NCBI RefSeq assembly: GCF_003477885.1 | Contig: NZ_QUEE01000002.1 | Location: 372,001-436,000 of the forward strand | Source of the DNA: Lachnotalea sp. AF33-28 | GTDB taxonomy: Bacteria > Bacillota > Clostridia > Lachnospirales > Lachnospiraceae | Reading direction: 5' to 3' | Length of the DNA: 64,000 bases | Shown: positions 47,565 to 56,500 of the stretch, one piece after another | Layout: each line of letters opens with the position of its first letter | How positions within the stretch are numbered: position 1 is the stretch's first letter | Position numbers and translations under genes: made by a program | Notes under the pieces: generated by a model | Seen by the model: only the letters and a program-made list of their open reading frames with translations | Databases searched by the model: none | What the model was told of the DNA's origin: nothing

Positions 47565-49109
47565 ATGAAGTACTGGTCCGCTGATTTAAAAAACGGTGAA
47601 TACAGAAATCCGATTCTCCATACGGATTACAGTGATCCGGATGTGATCGCTGTAAACGGAGAATTCTATATGATCGCATCCAGCTTTACCTATCTGCCCG
47701 GAGTACCTCTTCTTCATTCCAGAGATCTGGTGAACTGGGAACTGATCAATTATTGTGTGAAATCCATCCCCTTTGAGGGATACGATCGGCCTGTGCACGG
47801 TTCCGGTACCTGGGCGCCGGCCATCCGGTATCATGACGGCTGGTTTTATGTCTTTGTACCGCTGCCGGATGAAGGGATCTTTATGACAAAAGCCAGGGAT
47901 CCTTATGGAGAGTGGTCTCCGCTGCACTGTGTGAAGGCCGCAAAGGGCTGGATCGATCCCTGCCCTTTCTGGGACGAGGACGGACAGGCCTATATGGTTC
48001 ACGCGTTTGCTAACAGCCGCTGCGGCATTAAGCACCGCCTGGATATCTGCCGCATGGCAGAAGACGCGTCGGCGCTTCTGGATGAAGGGGTTCAGGTTTA
48101 TGACGGCGAACTGCAGAACCCTACGATTGAGGGCCCGAAGCTTTACAAACGAAACGGATACTATTATATTTTTGCGCCGGCCGGCGGGGTGGAGCAGGGT
48201 TGGCAGACAGTGCTGCGTTCCGAACATATTTACGGCCCGTATGAAGCGCGCATAGTGATGCATCAGGGGGATACTGCGATGAACGGGCCCCACCAGGGCG
48301 GCTATGTGGAGCTGGAGGACGGCAGCAGCTGGTTTATTCATTTTCAGGACAGAGACTGCTATGGGCGGATTGTACATCTGCAGCCCATGTGCTGGGTGGC
48401 TGACTGGCCATTTATCGGCCTGGAGCGAAACGGTGACGGAATCGGAGAACCTGTACAGACCTGGAGGAAACCGCTTTGTTTGGATGGTGAGGAGCCTTTT
48501 ATCAACCCTTCCGACGAATTTGAGGGCAGCGCGCTTGGGCTTAGGTGGCAGTGGCAGGCGAATCCGAGACAGGAGTGGTACCGGATGGGAGCCAGGGAGA
48601 GCTGTCTGCGCCTGTTTTCGCAGAGAAATCCTAAACGTCCGAATCTTTTGTGGTACGCGCCGAATCTGCTGACCGAAATGCTTGTCATGCCCGAATTTGA
48701 GGTGCGGGTACTGCTGGAATTAGGCGATGCCCGGCCCGGCGATAAAGCGGGGATTGCCGTCATCGGCCATCAATACGGAGGCATCTGCATCCGCATGGAT
48801 GAAGGATACAGTATTCAGGTATTTGAGGGGACGGTGACGGGAAAAGTATATGAGGGGGCAGCTGAGGAAAAAGTGCTTTACAGCAAGCAGATCCCTTCTT
48901 CCAGGGTATATCTTAGGATGACGTTTGCCGATGACGGATCCTTCCGTTTCGGCTACTCCATGAACGGTATACGTTACTTTGACATGTCCCAGGTATTTCA
49001 GGCGTCTAAAAGCACCTGGACCGGAGCAAAATTCGCGCTGTACTGCCTGAATGACCTTAACAACGAGAGTGATGGGTACTGTGATATTGATTATGTGAGG
49101 TATGAGTAG
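47565..49109 (+). CDS. GH43 beta-xylosidase/arabinofuranosidase-like enzyme
   Basis: The 514-residue protein has a five-bladed propeller and a C-terminal beta-sandwich, as in GH43 subgroups related to beta-xylosidase. The catalytic triad is visible: Asp in TDYSDPDVI, Asp in GWIDPCPFW, Glu in NPTIEGPKLYK. The sandwich domain starts near SDEFEGSALGLRWQW. It has no signal peptide and should trim side-chain pentoses or galactose from imported pectic or xylan fragments. ATG 47565 is preferred because GAGGGA sits just upstream; four other ATG codons (47532-47553) precede it. It ends the run that began at 42903. Confidence 0.88.
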   Translation: MKYWSADLKNGEYRNPILHTDYSDPDVIAVNGEFYMIASSFTYLPGVPLLHSRDLVNWELINYCVKSIPFEGYDRPVHGSGTWAPAIRYHDGWFYVFVPLPDEGIFMTKARDPYGEWSPLHCVKAAKGWIDPCPFWDEDGQAYMVHAFANSRCGIKHRLDICRMAEDASALLDEGVQVYDGELQNPTIEGPKLYKRNGYYYIFAPAGGVEQGWQTVLRSEHIYGPYEARIVMHQGDTAMNGPHQGGYVELEDGSSWFIHFQDRDCYGRIVHLQPMCWVADWPFIGLERNGDGIGEPVQTWRKPLCLDGEEPFINPSDEFEGSALGLRWQWQANPRQEWYRMGARESCLRLFSQRNPKRPNLLWYAPNLLTEMLVMPEFEVRVLLELGDARPGDKAGIAVIGHQYGGICIRMDEGYSIQVFEGTVTGKVYEGAAEEKVLYSKQIPSSRVYLRMTFADDGSFRFGYSMNGIRYFDMSQVFQASKSTWTGAKFALYCLNDLNNESDGYCDIDYVRYE

Positions 49110-49164
49110 GGGGCGGCATCACCAGGACCCTTGTAAACCTGCTTTTGTATTGAAGAACAAAATT

Positions 49165-49206
49165 GTAAGGCTGCGGCAGCACATAGTATAACTGCCACAG
49201 CCTTAC
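49165..49206 (+). terminator. Bidirectional terminator between GH43 and the nuclease gene
   Basis: GTAAGGCTG(CGGCA) pairs with (TGCCA)CAGCCTTAC and is followed by TGTTTT. Confidence 0.75.
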
Positions 49207-49210
49207 TGTT

Positions 49211-50131
49211 TTAAGAATCGGATTTATGGATAAGTTCACTGAGCGCAGCTGCATCGAGCGCGGGGTGCTCAGTATGTAACAAAATAACGGAACGGACAAA
49301 ATCCGGCGTCATTTCCGTATGCTCTGCGATTACTTCCTCCGGATAGGCTTTTTGGTATTTGCTTAGTATAAGTTCGATTAAGGAAATTAAGCGGCCTCTT
49401 TCAAGCCCCCATTGAATTCCCTCTTTCATGCCCTTTTCCACCCCCAGCTGTTCACAGGTTTCAAAAAATCCCATTGTTAACACCTCCCATTCGTCGCTTT
49501 GCAGAACTTCATCCACGATTTCGTCCAACTCCCGGATGCGTGGATCTTGTATGCATATGTTTGGATTTTCCAATGTGGTATCTTTCATATATTGCAGCAG
49601 ACTGACCAGTGCCGGATCTCCGTTAAGGCTTTCCATATTGAGAAAGTATCGGTGGGTGCCGTCCTTTAAGTGAAGTTCGTGCATATCCTCACAGATCTGG
49701 CAAAAACGGTAGCAGGCCCTGTCCATGCCGAACAGATCGCGCTGCGTGATGAAAATGATATACGTTTCCGGAAGATTCCTGTATTTCGTGCGCTGGCCGG
49801 CTTTCAGCACAGGGGTATCCAGTAAACTCTGATTAAATCTGGACCGTTTGGGAAGATCGTCATTGTTATCGTTCTGCATTTCCACATTGTACTGGATTCC
49901 GTCGCTGTCAGTGGCCCATGTATCCAGACGGATGGCGCGTTTTCCCTCTTTATTGAGCACCACCGACTCGACATTATAGGTTTTCAGCTCCACAATATCC
50001 TTATCCATAATGATACTCAATACGTGCCGGAAGGCTTTTTCTACTTTCATTACGGATAAAAATAAAATGTTGTCGCTGAGATTAAATTGGTAAAACGGCG
50101 CATCTACTGCGTCAGGCTCATCATTTGCCAT
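49211..50131 (-). CDS. PD-(D/E)XK nuclease family protein (Rpn / transposase-31-like)
   Basis: The 306-residue protein belongs to the Rpn-type family found in many copies in Clostridia. The nuclease core shows RLDTWATDSDGIQYNVEMQ, with the Asp and the Glu-x-Gln pair, after the FRHVLSIIMDK start region. The C-terminus has charged helices (GVEKGMKEGIQWGLERGR). Relatives promote RecA-independent recombination and may act as nucleases on DNA. The start ATG is 19 bases from GGAGGAG. A tiny frame (MYSKIHGK) sits at ideal distance to that site and stops inside the gene, so coupling is possible. Such genes are often mobile. Confidence 0.8.
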   Translation of the reverse strand: MANDEPDAVDAPFYQFNLSDNILFLSVMKVEKAFRHVLSIIMDKDIVELKTYNVESVVLNKEGKRAIRLDTWATDSDGIQYNVEMQNDNNDDLPKRSRFNQSLLDTPVLKAGQRTKYRNLPETYIIFITQRDLFGMDRACYRFCQICEDMHELHLKDGTHRYFLNMESLNGDPALVSLLQYMKDTTLENPNICIQDPRIRELDEIVDEVLQSDEWEVLTMGFFETCEQLGVEKGMKEGIQWGLERGRLISLIELILSKYQKAYPEEVIAEHTEMTPDFVRSVILLHTEHPALDAAALSELIHKSDS

Positions 50132-50460
50132 GAATTTTGCTATACATCTTCTCCTCCATTATATACATTTTTTCGGTCCGCTGCAATTTGATTTGAAAAT
50201 TTTTACGGATTCCATTTTAACGGATTGTTGGGCAGATAAACGCTGCGCTTTCGTCAGAGCATGATGGGAGTCTTTCAGAGCGGTTTCGAAATCCGCAAAG
50301 AATATCTGTTCAGATATAAAAATAAAAGGATATAGCAGGGAATAAAATGAAAAACATGATTTGAAATAAATAGAACCATTTTAGAAACAGTTACCCGAAG
50401 ACGGCGGGCCGATGTATTTATTATATACACAAATTGCCGGAATTGCAATACGGCATATAC
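50132..50460. other. Intergenic stretch without recognised feature
   Basis: AT-rich sequence between the divergent nuclease and J-like/TPR genes. Apart from the ribosome site of the nuclease gene at its left end I see no gene, repeat or strong hairpin here. Confidence 0.5.
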
Positions 50461-50489
50461 TTGACAGGTCCACCCAAAAAACGTATGAT
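50461..50489 (+). promoter_or_regulatory. Strong promoter of the J-like/TPR - Hsp70 operon
   Basis: TTGACA, 17 bases, TATGAT: a near-consensus housekeeping promoter about 55 bases before the start codon. No CIRCE heat-shock element was seen. Confidence 0.85.
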
Positions 50490-50542
50490 TATTCCATGTG
50501 ATGACGTGCGACAGAAAAACAATGGAAATACGGAGGCAGCGT

Positions 50543-53500
50543 ATGGAAGAAAAACAGATTTGGCGCATTCTGGGGATAGAAGCCACCAAAGATGAGAATC
50601 TGATCAAGCAGGCATATCGGAACAAACTGATTTCCGTGAATCCGGAGGATGATCCGGAGGGCTTTAAACAGCTTCGCACAGCCTATGAGGAAGCCTGTGC
50701 GTATGCTAAGAAAGAGGAGCCGCTGGCGCAGCAGGAAGAAGTGACGGTCTATACACAGTGGCTGGAAAAAGTACGTGAAGTCTATTTTACATATTCAAAA
50801 AGGATAAACGCTGAATGCTGGAAGGAATTGTTAGATGATGATATCTGCCAGGACCTGGATACCGGCCTGGAGGCCAGAGATACCCTGCTGGGATTTCTGA
50901 TGGATAATTTCCGCCTTACGACAGAGGTCTGGAAGCTGCTCGACGACAGGCTCTCCCTCTGTGCGGAAAAAGAAGAGCTCTATGAGAAATATCCCAGAGA
51001 TTTTGTGGATTTTATGGCGAATCAGTGCAGCAGTGAGGGCTGGTTTGACTATACCCTGTTTGAGGGAGAGGACGATGCGGATTATGACGGTTTTATCAAG
51101 ATGTATCATGATATCCGCCTGAAACTGGATAAAGAAGAAAACGAAAATTTTGAGCGTGAGATGAGGGATCTGGCGGGTTTTGATATCTACCACCCATATA
51201 TGGATATTGAGAGAGTCCGCTATTACCGGCAGAAGGGGCGGTATGGCGAGGCTGTTGAGACCGCGCGCCCTCTGGTGGAGAGATATCCGGAGGATACCTG
51301 GATACTGTTTATGGCCGCCGAGGCTCTGTGGGATTTTAATGAGAAGGAAGAGGCGTTCGGGTTATATGCATCCATACTGGAAAAGGAGCCGGCGCATTTT
51401 ACCGCCAGGCTGCGTTCGGCACAGTATCATATGGAGCAGTGTAATTATGAGGAAGCCAAGAAGTTCTACATCGATATAGTGGGGGATGCGCCAAACAGCC
51501 AGGAGGTGCTGCAGGGACTGGAGGCGGTCAATGAGCGCCTGATCGAGCAGTATGAGAAAGACTGCCGTGAGCATCCCAAAGATATGGAACTGGCTCTGAA
51601 GCTGGGCTGGTGTTACCTGCAAAATCACTTGTATGACCGGGGTATGAAGCTGATGCAGCCCATGACACCGGACGAGGAGAATGTAGCGGAATTTCACAGT
51701 CTAAGCGGCAGGCTCTGCTATTATAATCAGGCGTATACGGATGCAGCCGACCATCTGCACCATTGGATCGATGCGATCAACGCCGAGCATCCGGAGACAC
51801 AGGAGGAGATTTCGCAGATACCGGTGCGGCTGGGAACTGCCTACAGCATCCTTTGCAGCACCTATACGAACATGGGCAAGGAAGATTCCTCCTTTTATGC
51901 GAAGGCTTTGGATGCGATCAATCATTCCCTTGACCTCCAGGAAGACGATATGGATTATCTGCAGCAAAAGGCCGGACTGCTGCTGGAAATGGGTGAATAC
52001 AGGGACTGTGTGGATGTGTGTGACCGGATGGTGGAAAAGGATGTACGATATTTTCCGGCATACGCATTCCGGCAGGAGGCATATTATAATCTGCGGTCGG
52101 CCCAGGAGGTGATCGACGATTTTTACCGCGCGCTGGATATCTATGCGCAGTATCCTAAGATGTATGAGCTGGCGGCGGATGTATTTTTAAATTACCGGCA
52201 GTACGATGATGTGATGAGCATACTAAAACGGGCTGAGGACAATTCGGTATCCAGCAGTGAACTGTCGCTGATTGGCGCAAAGGCGATGCGCCGCCGGGCG
52301 GAGAGCCGCGAGGATATGGGAAAAGCCTATGAGATCTGTAAAAAGGTGTCGGAGGAATTTAAAAACGATAAGCTGGAACCGGCGGAAGTGGCCAAGGCGG
52401 TTTACGAAGAGTCGCTCTGTCTGATGGCGCTGAAAAACTATGAGAAGGCGCTGTATACGATTGAAGAAGCGATCCGGCTGGACCCTTCCTATGTGAGCTT
52501 TTTGTGGACCAAAGCGGATATTTTATACCGTCTGTCCAGATATAAAGAAGCGCTGAAGCTGTATCTGACCTGTAAAAAGGATATCACCGACAATGACGGC
52601 CTGATGGAGGATATCGGAGACTGCTATGAAAAGCTGGGAGAGCAGGAAAAGGCCCTTTCCTACTATCAGAAATGTCTGGAGCTGAATCCGGAGCATCCCA
52701 GAGTGAACAGCGATATCGTGGATATTTATGACGATATGCTGGACGATACCGAGGATATCCAGTACTTTGAAAAGGCGCTCCCCTATGCGGACCGGCAGAT
52801 CGAATTGGTTCCGGAGGCGTATTACTATATTGAAAGAGGTCTGCTTTATATGACGGTGGGCCAGTGGGAGAACGCCCTGGCTGATTTTCAGAAGGCATGG
52901 GAACTGGAACCGGAGAATACCTTTGCATACAATAACGCCGGATGCGTCTATAAATATACCGGACAGTATGACAAGGCGGTGGAGCTGTTCAAAAAGGCGG
53001 CAGAGGTCATGAAAGAAGGGGAGACCATGCTTCCCTACGGCAACCTGGCGGATTGCTATGAGCGCATGAGTGAATATGAAAAAGCGGCGGAAGCCTATCG
53101 GAAAAACATTGAGCTGTTTCCGGAGAAAACCGCCAATTACAAGGATTTAGCCAGCGTATACCGCATGATGGGACGTTATGAAGAAGGCATTAAGTGGCTG
53201 GAAAAGGGCAGAAATCTCAAGGATGCCAATGAGCTGTACTTTCTGGATGAAATCGGTGAGACCTATGAGGAGATGGGAGATTATAAGAAGGCCTTTGCCT
53301 GCTTTAAGCAGGCGCTGAAAAAAGACGCAGGCTATGCTCCGATTCACCGGGTGATGGGGGAAATATATCTGTTTCAGAAGCAGGGTTTAAAGAAAGCGCT
53401 GAAATGCTTTAAGCTGGCGCTCGAAAGTGAGAAAGCAAAAAATTCGGGGTACAGAGACGACTGCATCTTTTTGATGAACATCTACGGTCAGATGAAGAAA

Positions 53501-53881
53501 AAGGCCGAGGTGAAAAGATACTATGATCTGGCGCTCGAATCCATAAAAGAGGCGTACGGGTCCGTGGAAGGCTATCTGAAATCCCTGCTGCACCGTCCGG
53601 CCCGGCTGTATAATCTGGGATGCATTTACTACTACGGCGGGGATCTTGAAAAAGCGGAGGAATGCTTTAACAGCATGGATCCGGACGAGAAGTGCAGGCA
53701 CTGCACGGACTGTCAGTGCCATGAGTATTTTCAGGGACAGGGGCTGTTGTGTGCGGCCCGGGGAGATTATCGGAAGGCCCTGGAATATTATGAACGCTCT
53801 TTAAAGGAGGATCCGAATTATATCGAATGCAGGGCCAGAGTGAGAGACTATAGAAAAAAATTGAAAGAGATGAGAGATTAA
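50543..53881 (+). CDS. J-domain-like TPR protein paired with Hsp70
   Basis: The 1112-residue protein begins with a J-domain-like module (residues 4-55: IWRILGIEATKDENLIKQAY, then DDPEGFKQLRTAYEEA). The HPD tripeptide needed to stimulate Hsp70 ATPase is replaced by N33-P34-E35. From about residue 200 to the end it is made of TPR-type helix pairs (for example NTFAYNNAGCVYKYTGQYDK). A Cys cluster (CRHCTDCQCHEYF) lies near the C-terminus and could bind metal. ATG 50543 has GGAGG 6 bases upstream. The stop is followed directly by the Hsp70 start, so the two act together. In E. coli, HscC also has J-protein partners encoded beside it (DjlB, DjlC). Confidence 0.88.
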   Translation: MEEKQIWRILGIEATKDENLIKQAYRNKLISVNPEDDPEGFKQLRTAYEEACAYAKKEEPLAQQEEVTVYTQWLEKVREVYFTYSKRINAECWKELLDDDICQDLDTGLEARDTLLGFLMDNFRLTTEVWKLLDDRLSLCAEKEELYEKYPRDFVDFMANQCSSEGWFDYTLFEGEDDADYDGFIKMYHDIRLKLDKEENENFEREMRDLAGFDIYHPYMDIERVRYYRQKGRYGEAVETARPLVERYPEDTWILFMAAEALWDFNEKEEAFGLYASILEKEPAHFTARLRSAQYHMEQCNYEEAKKFYIDIVGDAPNSQEVLQGLEAVNERLIEQYEKDCREHPKDMELALKLGWCYLQNHLYDRGMKLMQPMTPDEENVAEFHSLSGRLCYYNQAYTDAADHLHHWIDAINAEHPETQEEISQIPVRLGTAYSILCSTYTNMGKEDSSFYAKALDAINHSLDLQEDDMDYLQQKAGLLLEMGEYRDCVDVCDRMVEKDVRYFPAYAFRQEAYYNLRSAQEVIDDFYRALDIYAQYPKMYELAADVFLNYRQYDDVMSILKRAEDNSVSSSELSLIGAKAMRRRAESREDMGKAYEICKKVSEEFKNDKLEPAEVAKAVYEESLCLMALKNYEKALYTIEEAIRLDPSYVSFLWTKADILYRLSRYKEALKLYLTCKKDITDNDGLMEDIGDCYEKLGEQEKALSYYQKCLELNPEHPRVNSDIVDIYDDMLDDTEDIQYFEKALPYADRQIELVPEAYYYIERGLLYMTVGQWENALADFQKAWELEPENTFAYNNAGCVYKYTGQYDKAVELFKKAAEVMKEGETMLPYGNLADCYERMSEYEKAAEAYRKNIELFPEKTANYKDLASVYRMMGRYEEGIKWLEKGRNLKDANELYFLDEIGETYEEMGDYKKAFACFKQALKKDAGYAPIHRVMGEIYLFQKQGLKKALKCFKLALESEKAKNSGYRDDCIFLMNIYGQMKKKAEVKRYYDLALESIKEAYGSVEGYLKSLLHRPARLYNLGCIYYYGGDLEKAEECFNSMDPDEKCRHCTDCQCHEYFQGQGLLCAARGDYRKALEYYERSLKEDPNYIECRARVRDYRKKLKEMRD

Positions 53882-55585
53882 ATGATAATCGGTATTGACT
53901 TAGGAACGACAAACAGTTTGGCAGCATATTTTACCGAAGAAGGGCCCCGGATCATTCCGAACAGGCTGGGAGAACATCTGACCCCGTCCATCGTCAGTGT
54001 GGACGAGGAGGGGCAGATCTATGTGGGGGAGACGGCGAAGGAACGCATGGCCCTGTATCCGGATACCGCAGCCGCCGTATTCAAACGGAGCATGGGCAGC
54101 AGCAGAAAATATAAACTCGGCGATAAGGAATTCACTGCCGAGGAGCTGTCGTCCTTTGTGCTGCGTTCTCTGAAGGAAGATGCGGAGAGCTATCTGGGAG
54201 AAGCGGTGACGGAGGCTGTAATCAGCGTGCCTGCCTATTTTAATGATACCCGCAGGAAAGCCACAAAACGGGCGGGCGAACTTGCCGGTCTGAAAGTGGA
54301 GCGTATCATCAGCGAGCCAACGGCTGCGGCCATCGCATACGGTCTCTATGATAAGACGAAGAACACAAAATTTCTGGTGTTCGATCTGGGCGGAGGAACC
54401 TTCGATGTATCTATTCTGGAGCTGTTTCAGAATATTCTGGAGGTCAGGGCCGTCGCCGGAGACAATTTCCTGGGCGGTGAAGATTTTACAGAAGTGCTGG
54501 AGAAGATGTTCCTGGATGAGAAAAAGCTGGATATAAATGAGCTGGATTTAAAAACACTGTCCTATATCCATAAACAGGCGGATAAGTGCAAGATGGGATT
54601 TTCGGACAGCAGATATTCCACCATGCGCTGTGTGATCGGCGGAGAGACCCTGGAATACAAAGTGGATATGAACGACTTTGAGAAACAATGCGAGCCGCTG
54701 CTGGAGCGCATCCGCAAACCCGTAAAGCGCAGTCTCTCAGACGCCAATATAAAGCTGTCGGACATCGATGTGGTGGTGTTAGTGGGAGGTGCAACCAAGC
54801 TGCCCTTAATCCGTACCTTTATCAGCAAGCTTTTCCGCAAATTTCCGGATATCAGCGTGAACCCGGATGAAGCGGTGGCTCTGGGAGCGGCGGTTCAGGC
54901 CGCCATGAAGGAGCGCAGGGAGGCCATAAAGGAGGTCATACTGACGGATGTATGCTCCTTCACTCTGGGAACGGAGGTTGTGGTGAGGTCGCGTTACGGC
55001 GACCACTACGAAGGCGGACATTTCTGCCCCATTATTGAACGCAATACTGTGATTCCGGCCAGCCGCACCGAGCGGTTCTATACGGTGCATGACGACCAGA
55101 CAAAGATCACGATCAATGTGCTGCAGGGAGAAAGCCGCTTTGCTGCCAACAATCTGCTGCTGGGAGAACTCACGATCAATGTGCCGAAAAACAAAGCGGG
55201 CGAGGAAGCCGTGGATGTGACCTATACCTACGATATCAATTCCATTCTGGAAGTGGAGGTAACGGTATTATCCACTGGGGTGACTGAAAAACAGATTATA
55301 AAGGGCGAGAACAATGAGATGACCGATGAGGAGATCGAGGAGAGAATGCAGGAACTTTCCTATTTAAAGATCCATCCCAGGGAACAGGAGGCAAACAAGC
55401 TGCTTCTGCTCCGCTGTGAACGCATCTACGAGGAGAGCGTCGGGGATATCCGTCAGGCGGTGGAGTACGAGATCCGTAAATTTGAAGAGGTATTAAATAC
55501 CAGGGTTAACGCCAAGATTGAAAAGGCCCGGGAAGAGCTCAAGGAAGCGCTCCGGGAGATTGAGGATCTCAATGATGAGACTTAA
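53882..55585 (+). CDS. Hsp70 family chaperone, HscC-like
   Basis: The 567-residue protein is a short Hsp70. The ATPase domain has IGIDLGTTNS, VISVPAYFND, FDLGGGTFDVSIL and VLVGGATKLPLIR. A substrate-binding beta domain follows, then a shortened helical lid (about residues 480-567). DnaK is about 610-640 residues, so the lid end is missing, as in HscC. It should fold or remodel specific clients rather than act as the main chaperone. Its start adjoins the stop of the TPR partner. No grpE or dnaJ is present. Client proteins are unknown. Confidence 0.9.
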   Translation: MIIGIDLGTTNSLAAYFTEEGPRIIPNRLGEHLTPSIVSVDEEGQIYVGETAKERMALYPDTAAAVFKRSMGSSRKYKLGDKEFTAEELSSFVLRSLKEDAESYLGEAVTEAVISVPAYFNDTRRKATKRAGELAGLKVERIISEPTAAAIAYGLYDKTKNTKFLVFDLGGGTFDVSILELFQNILEVRAVAGDNFLGGEDFTEVLEKMFLDEKKLDINELDLKTLSYIHKQADKCKMGFSDSRYSTMRCVIGGETLEYKVDMNDFEKQCEPLLERIRKPVKRSLSDANIKLSDIDVVVLVGGATKLPLIRTFISKLFRKFPDISVNPDEAVALGAAVQAAMKERREAIKEVILTDVCSFTLGTEVVVRSRYGDHYEGGHFCPIIERNTVIPASRTERFYTVHDDQTKITINVLQGESRFAANNLLLGELTINVPKNKAGEEAVDVTYTYDINSILEVEVTVLSTGVTEKQIIKGENNEMTDEEIEERMQELSYLKIHPREQEANKLLLLRCERIYEESVGDIRQAVEYEIRKFEEVLNTRVNAKIEKAREELKEALREIEDLNDET

Positions 55586-55630
55586 GGGGTTTAAAATGGC
55601 GGCTGAGGGCCGGTTTGGGGAAGGACATAT

Positions 55631-56395
55631 ATGAGCGTTTGTGCGGTTGGAGATAAAACACGGATAAAAGCGCTGTTTGACGGGTGGCAGGAGACGCTGA
55701 TCTATTCCTGCCTTGAAGGACATATGGGAGAAGCGTATACCTGCGATGCATATGAAAACAAAGCGGCTTTACTGATCGTCGGTGACTTTTGCTACTTTGC
55801 CGGAGAAGCATGCCGGGAGCTGGTACAGTATCCGGGCGCCGCACAGGATCCCTGTTTTCGGATCCTGGTACCGCAGAACGCGTGCTGGGAAAGGCTGATT
55901 GAAGAGGTGTATCCGTTCCGTGCGGCGAAGAGAGTGCGATATGCCATAAAAAAAGAACCGGATGTCTTTAAGCCGGATGAGCTGGAACGCTGGGCAGATG
56001 CGGCTCCCTCCGGTATTGTGCTGCAAAACATAGACCGCCCTGTTTATGAGCAGGTGATGGCACAGGGCTGGTCAAGGGATCTGTGTTCACAATTTCGCGA
56101 TTATGAAGATTATGCGGCGAGAGGAATCGGCATTGCGGCACTTTATAAAGGCACGGTGGTGGGAGGCGCCTCTTCCTATACGGTCTATGACGGCGGCATC
56201 GAGATAGAAATTGATACCCGGGAGGATTACCGACGCAGAGGGATTGCAACGGCGTGCGGCGCGCGCCTGATACTGGAATGTATAAAGAGGGGTCTGTATC
56301 CCAGCTGGGATGCGCAGAATAAGTGGTCGGCGGCGCTGGCTGAAAAGCTGGGGTACCATTTTGACAGGGAATACACGGTTTATGAGCTGTCATAG
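55631..56395 (+). CDS. GNAT-family N-acetyltransferase
   Basis: The 254-residue protein has a variable N-terminal half. The C-terminal GNAT core has VGGASSYTVYDGGIEIEI and the CoA-binding loop YRRRGIATACGARLI, followed by LYPSWDAQNKWSAALAEKLGY. The long form with an N-terminal extension resembles the zwittermicin-resistance type group. It transfers an acetyl group from acetyl-CoA to an unknown amine. It starts 45 bases after the Hsp70 gene and may share its transcript. A bidirectional terminator follows. Confidence 0.88.
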   Translation: MSVCAVGDKTRIKALFDGWQETLIYSCLEGHMGEAYTCDAYENKAALLIVGDFCYFAGEACRELVQYPGAAQDPCFRILVPQNACWERLIEEVYPFRAAKRVRYAIKKEPDVFKPDELERWADAAPSGIVLQNIDRPVYEQVMAQGWSRDLCSQFRDYEDYAARGIGIAALYKGTVVGGASSYTVYDGGIEIEIDTREDYRRRGIATACGARLILECIKRGLYPSWDAQNKWSAALAEKLGYHFDREYTVYELS

Positions 56396-56412
56396 CACAG
56401 CCGCATAATGAT

Positions 56413-56477
56413 AGAGGGTATTTCAAGCATCTGCCCCTGTGAATCGACAGGCGGAACAGATGATTGAAATACCCTCT
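56413..56477 (+). terminator. Bidirectional terminator between GNAT and kinase genes
   Basis: AGAGGGTATTTCAA pairs perfectly with TTGAAATACCCTCT, with an inner GCATCTG/CAGATG arm. It serves both convergent genes. Confidence 0.85.
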
Positions 56478-56500
56478 TCTTGTTCAATGGGAAAATACGT

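Noticed and set aside
49211..50131. Insertion sequence around the Rpn-type nuclease gene
   Set aside because: No terminal inverted repeats or target duplication could be seen at either side.
50275..50679. 134-codon minus-strand frame upstream of and into the J-like/TPR gene
   Set aside because: It crosses a near-consensus promoter and the start of a well supported plus-strand gene and has no ribosome site.
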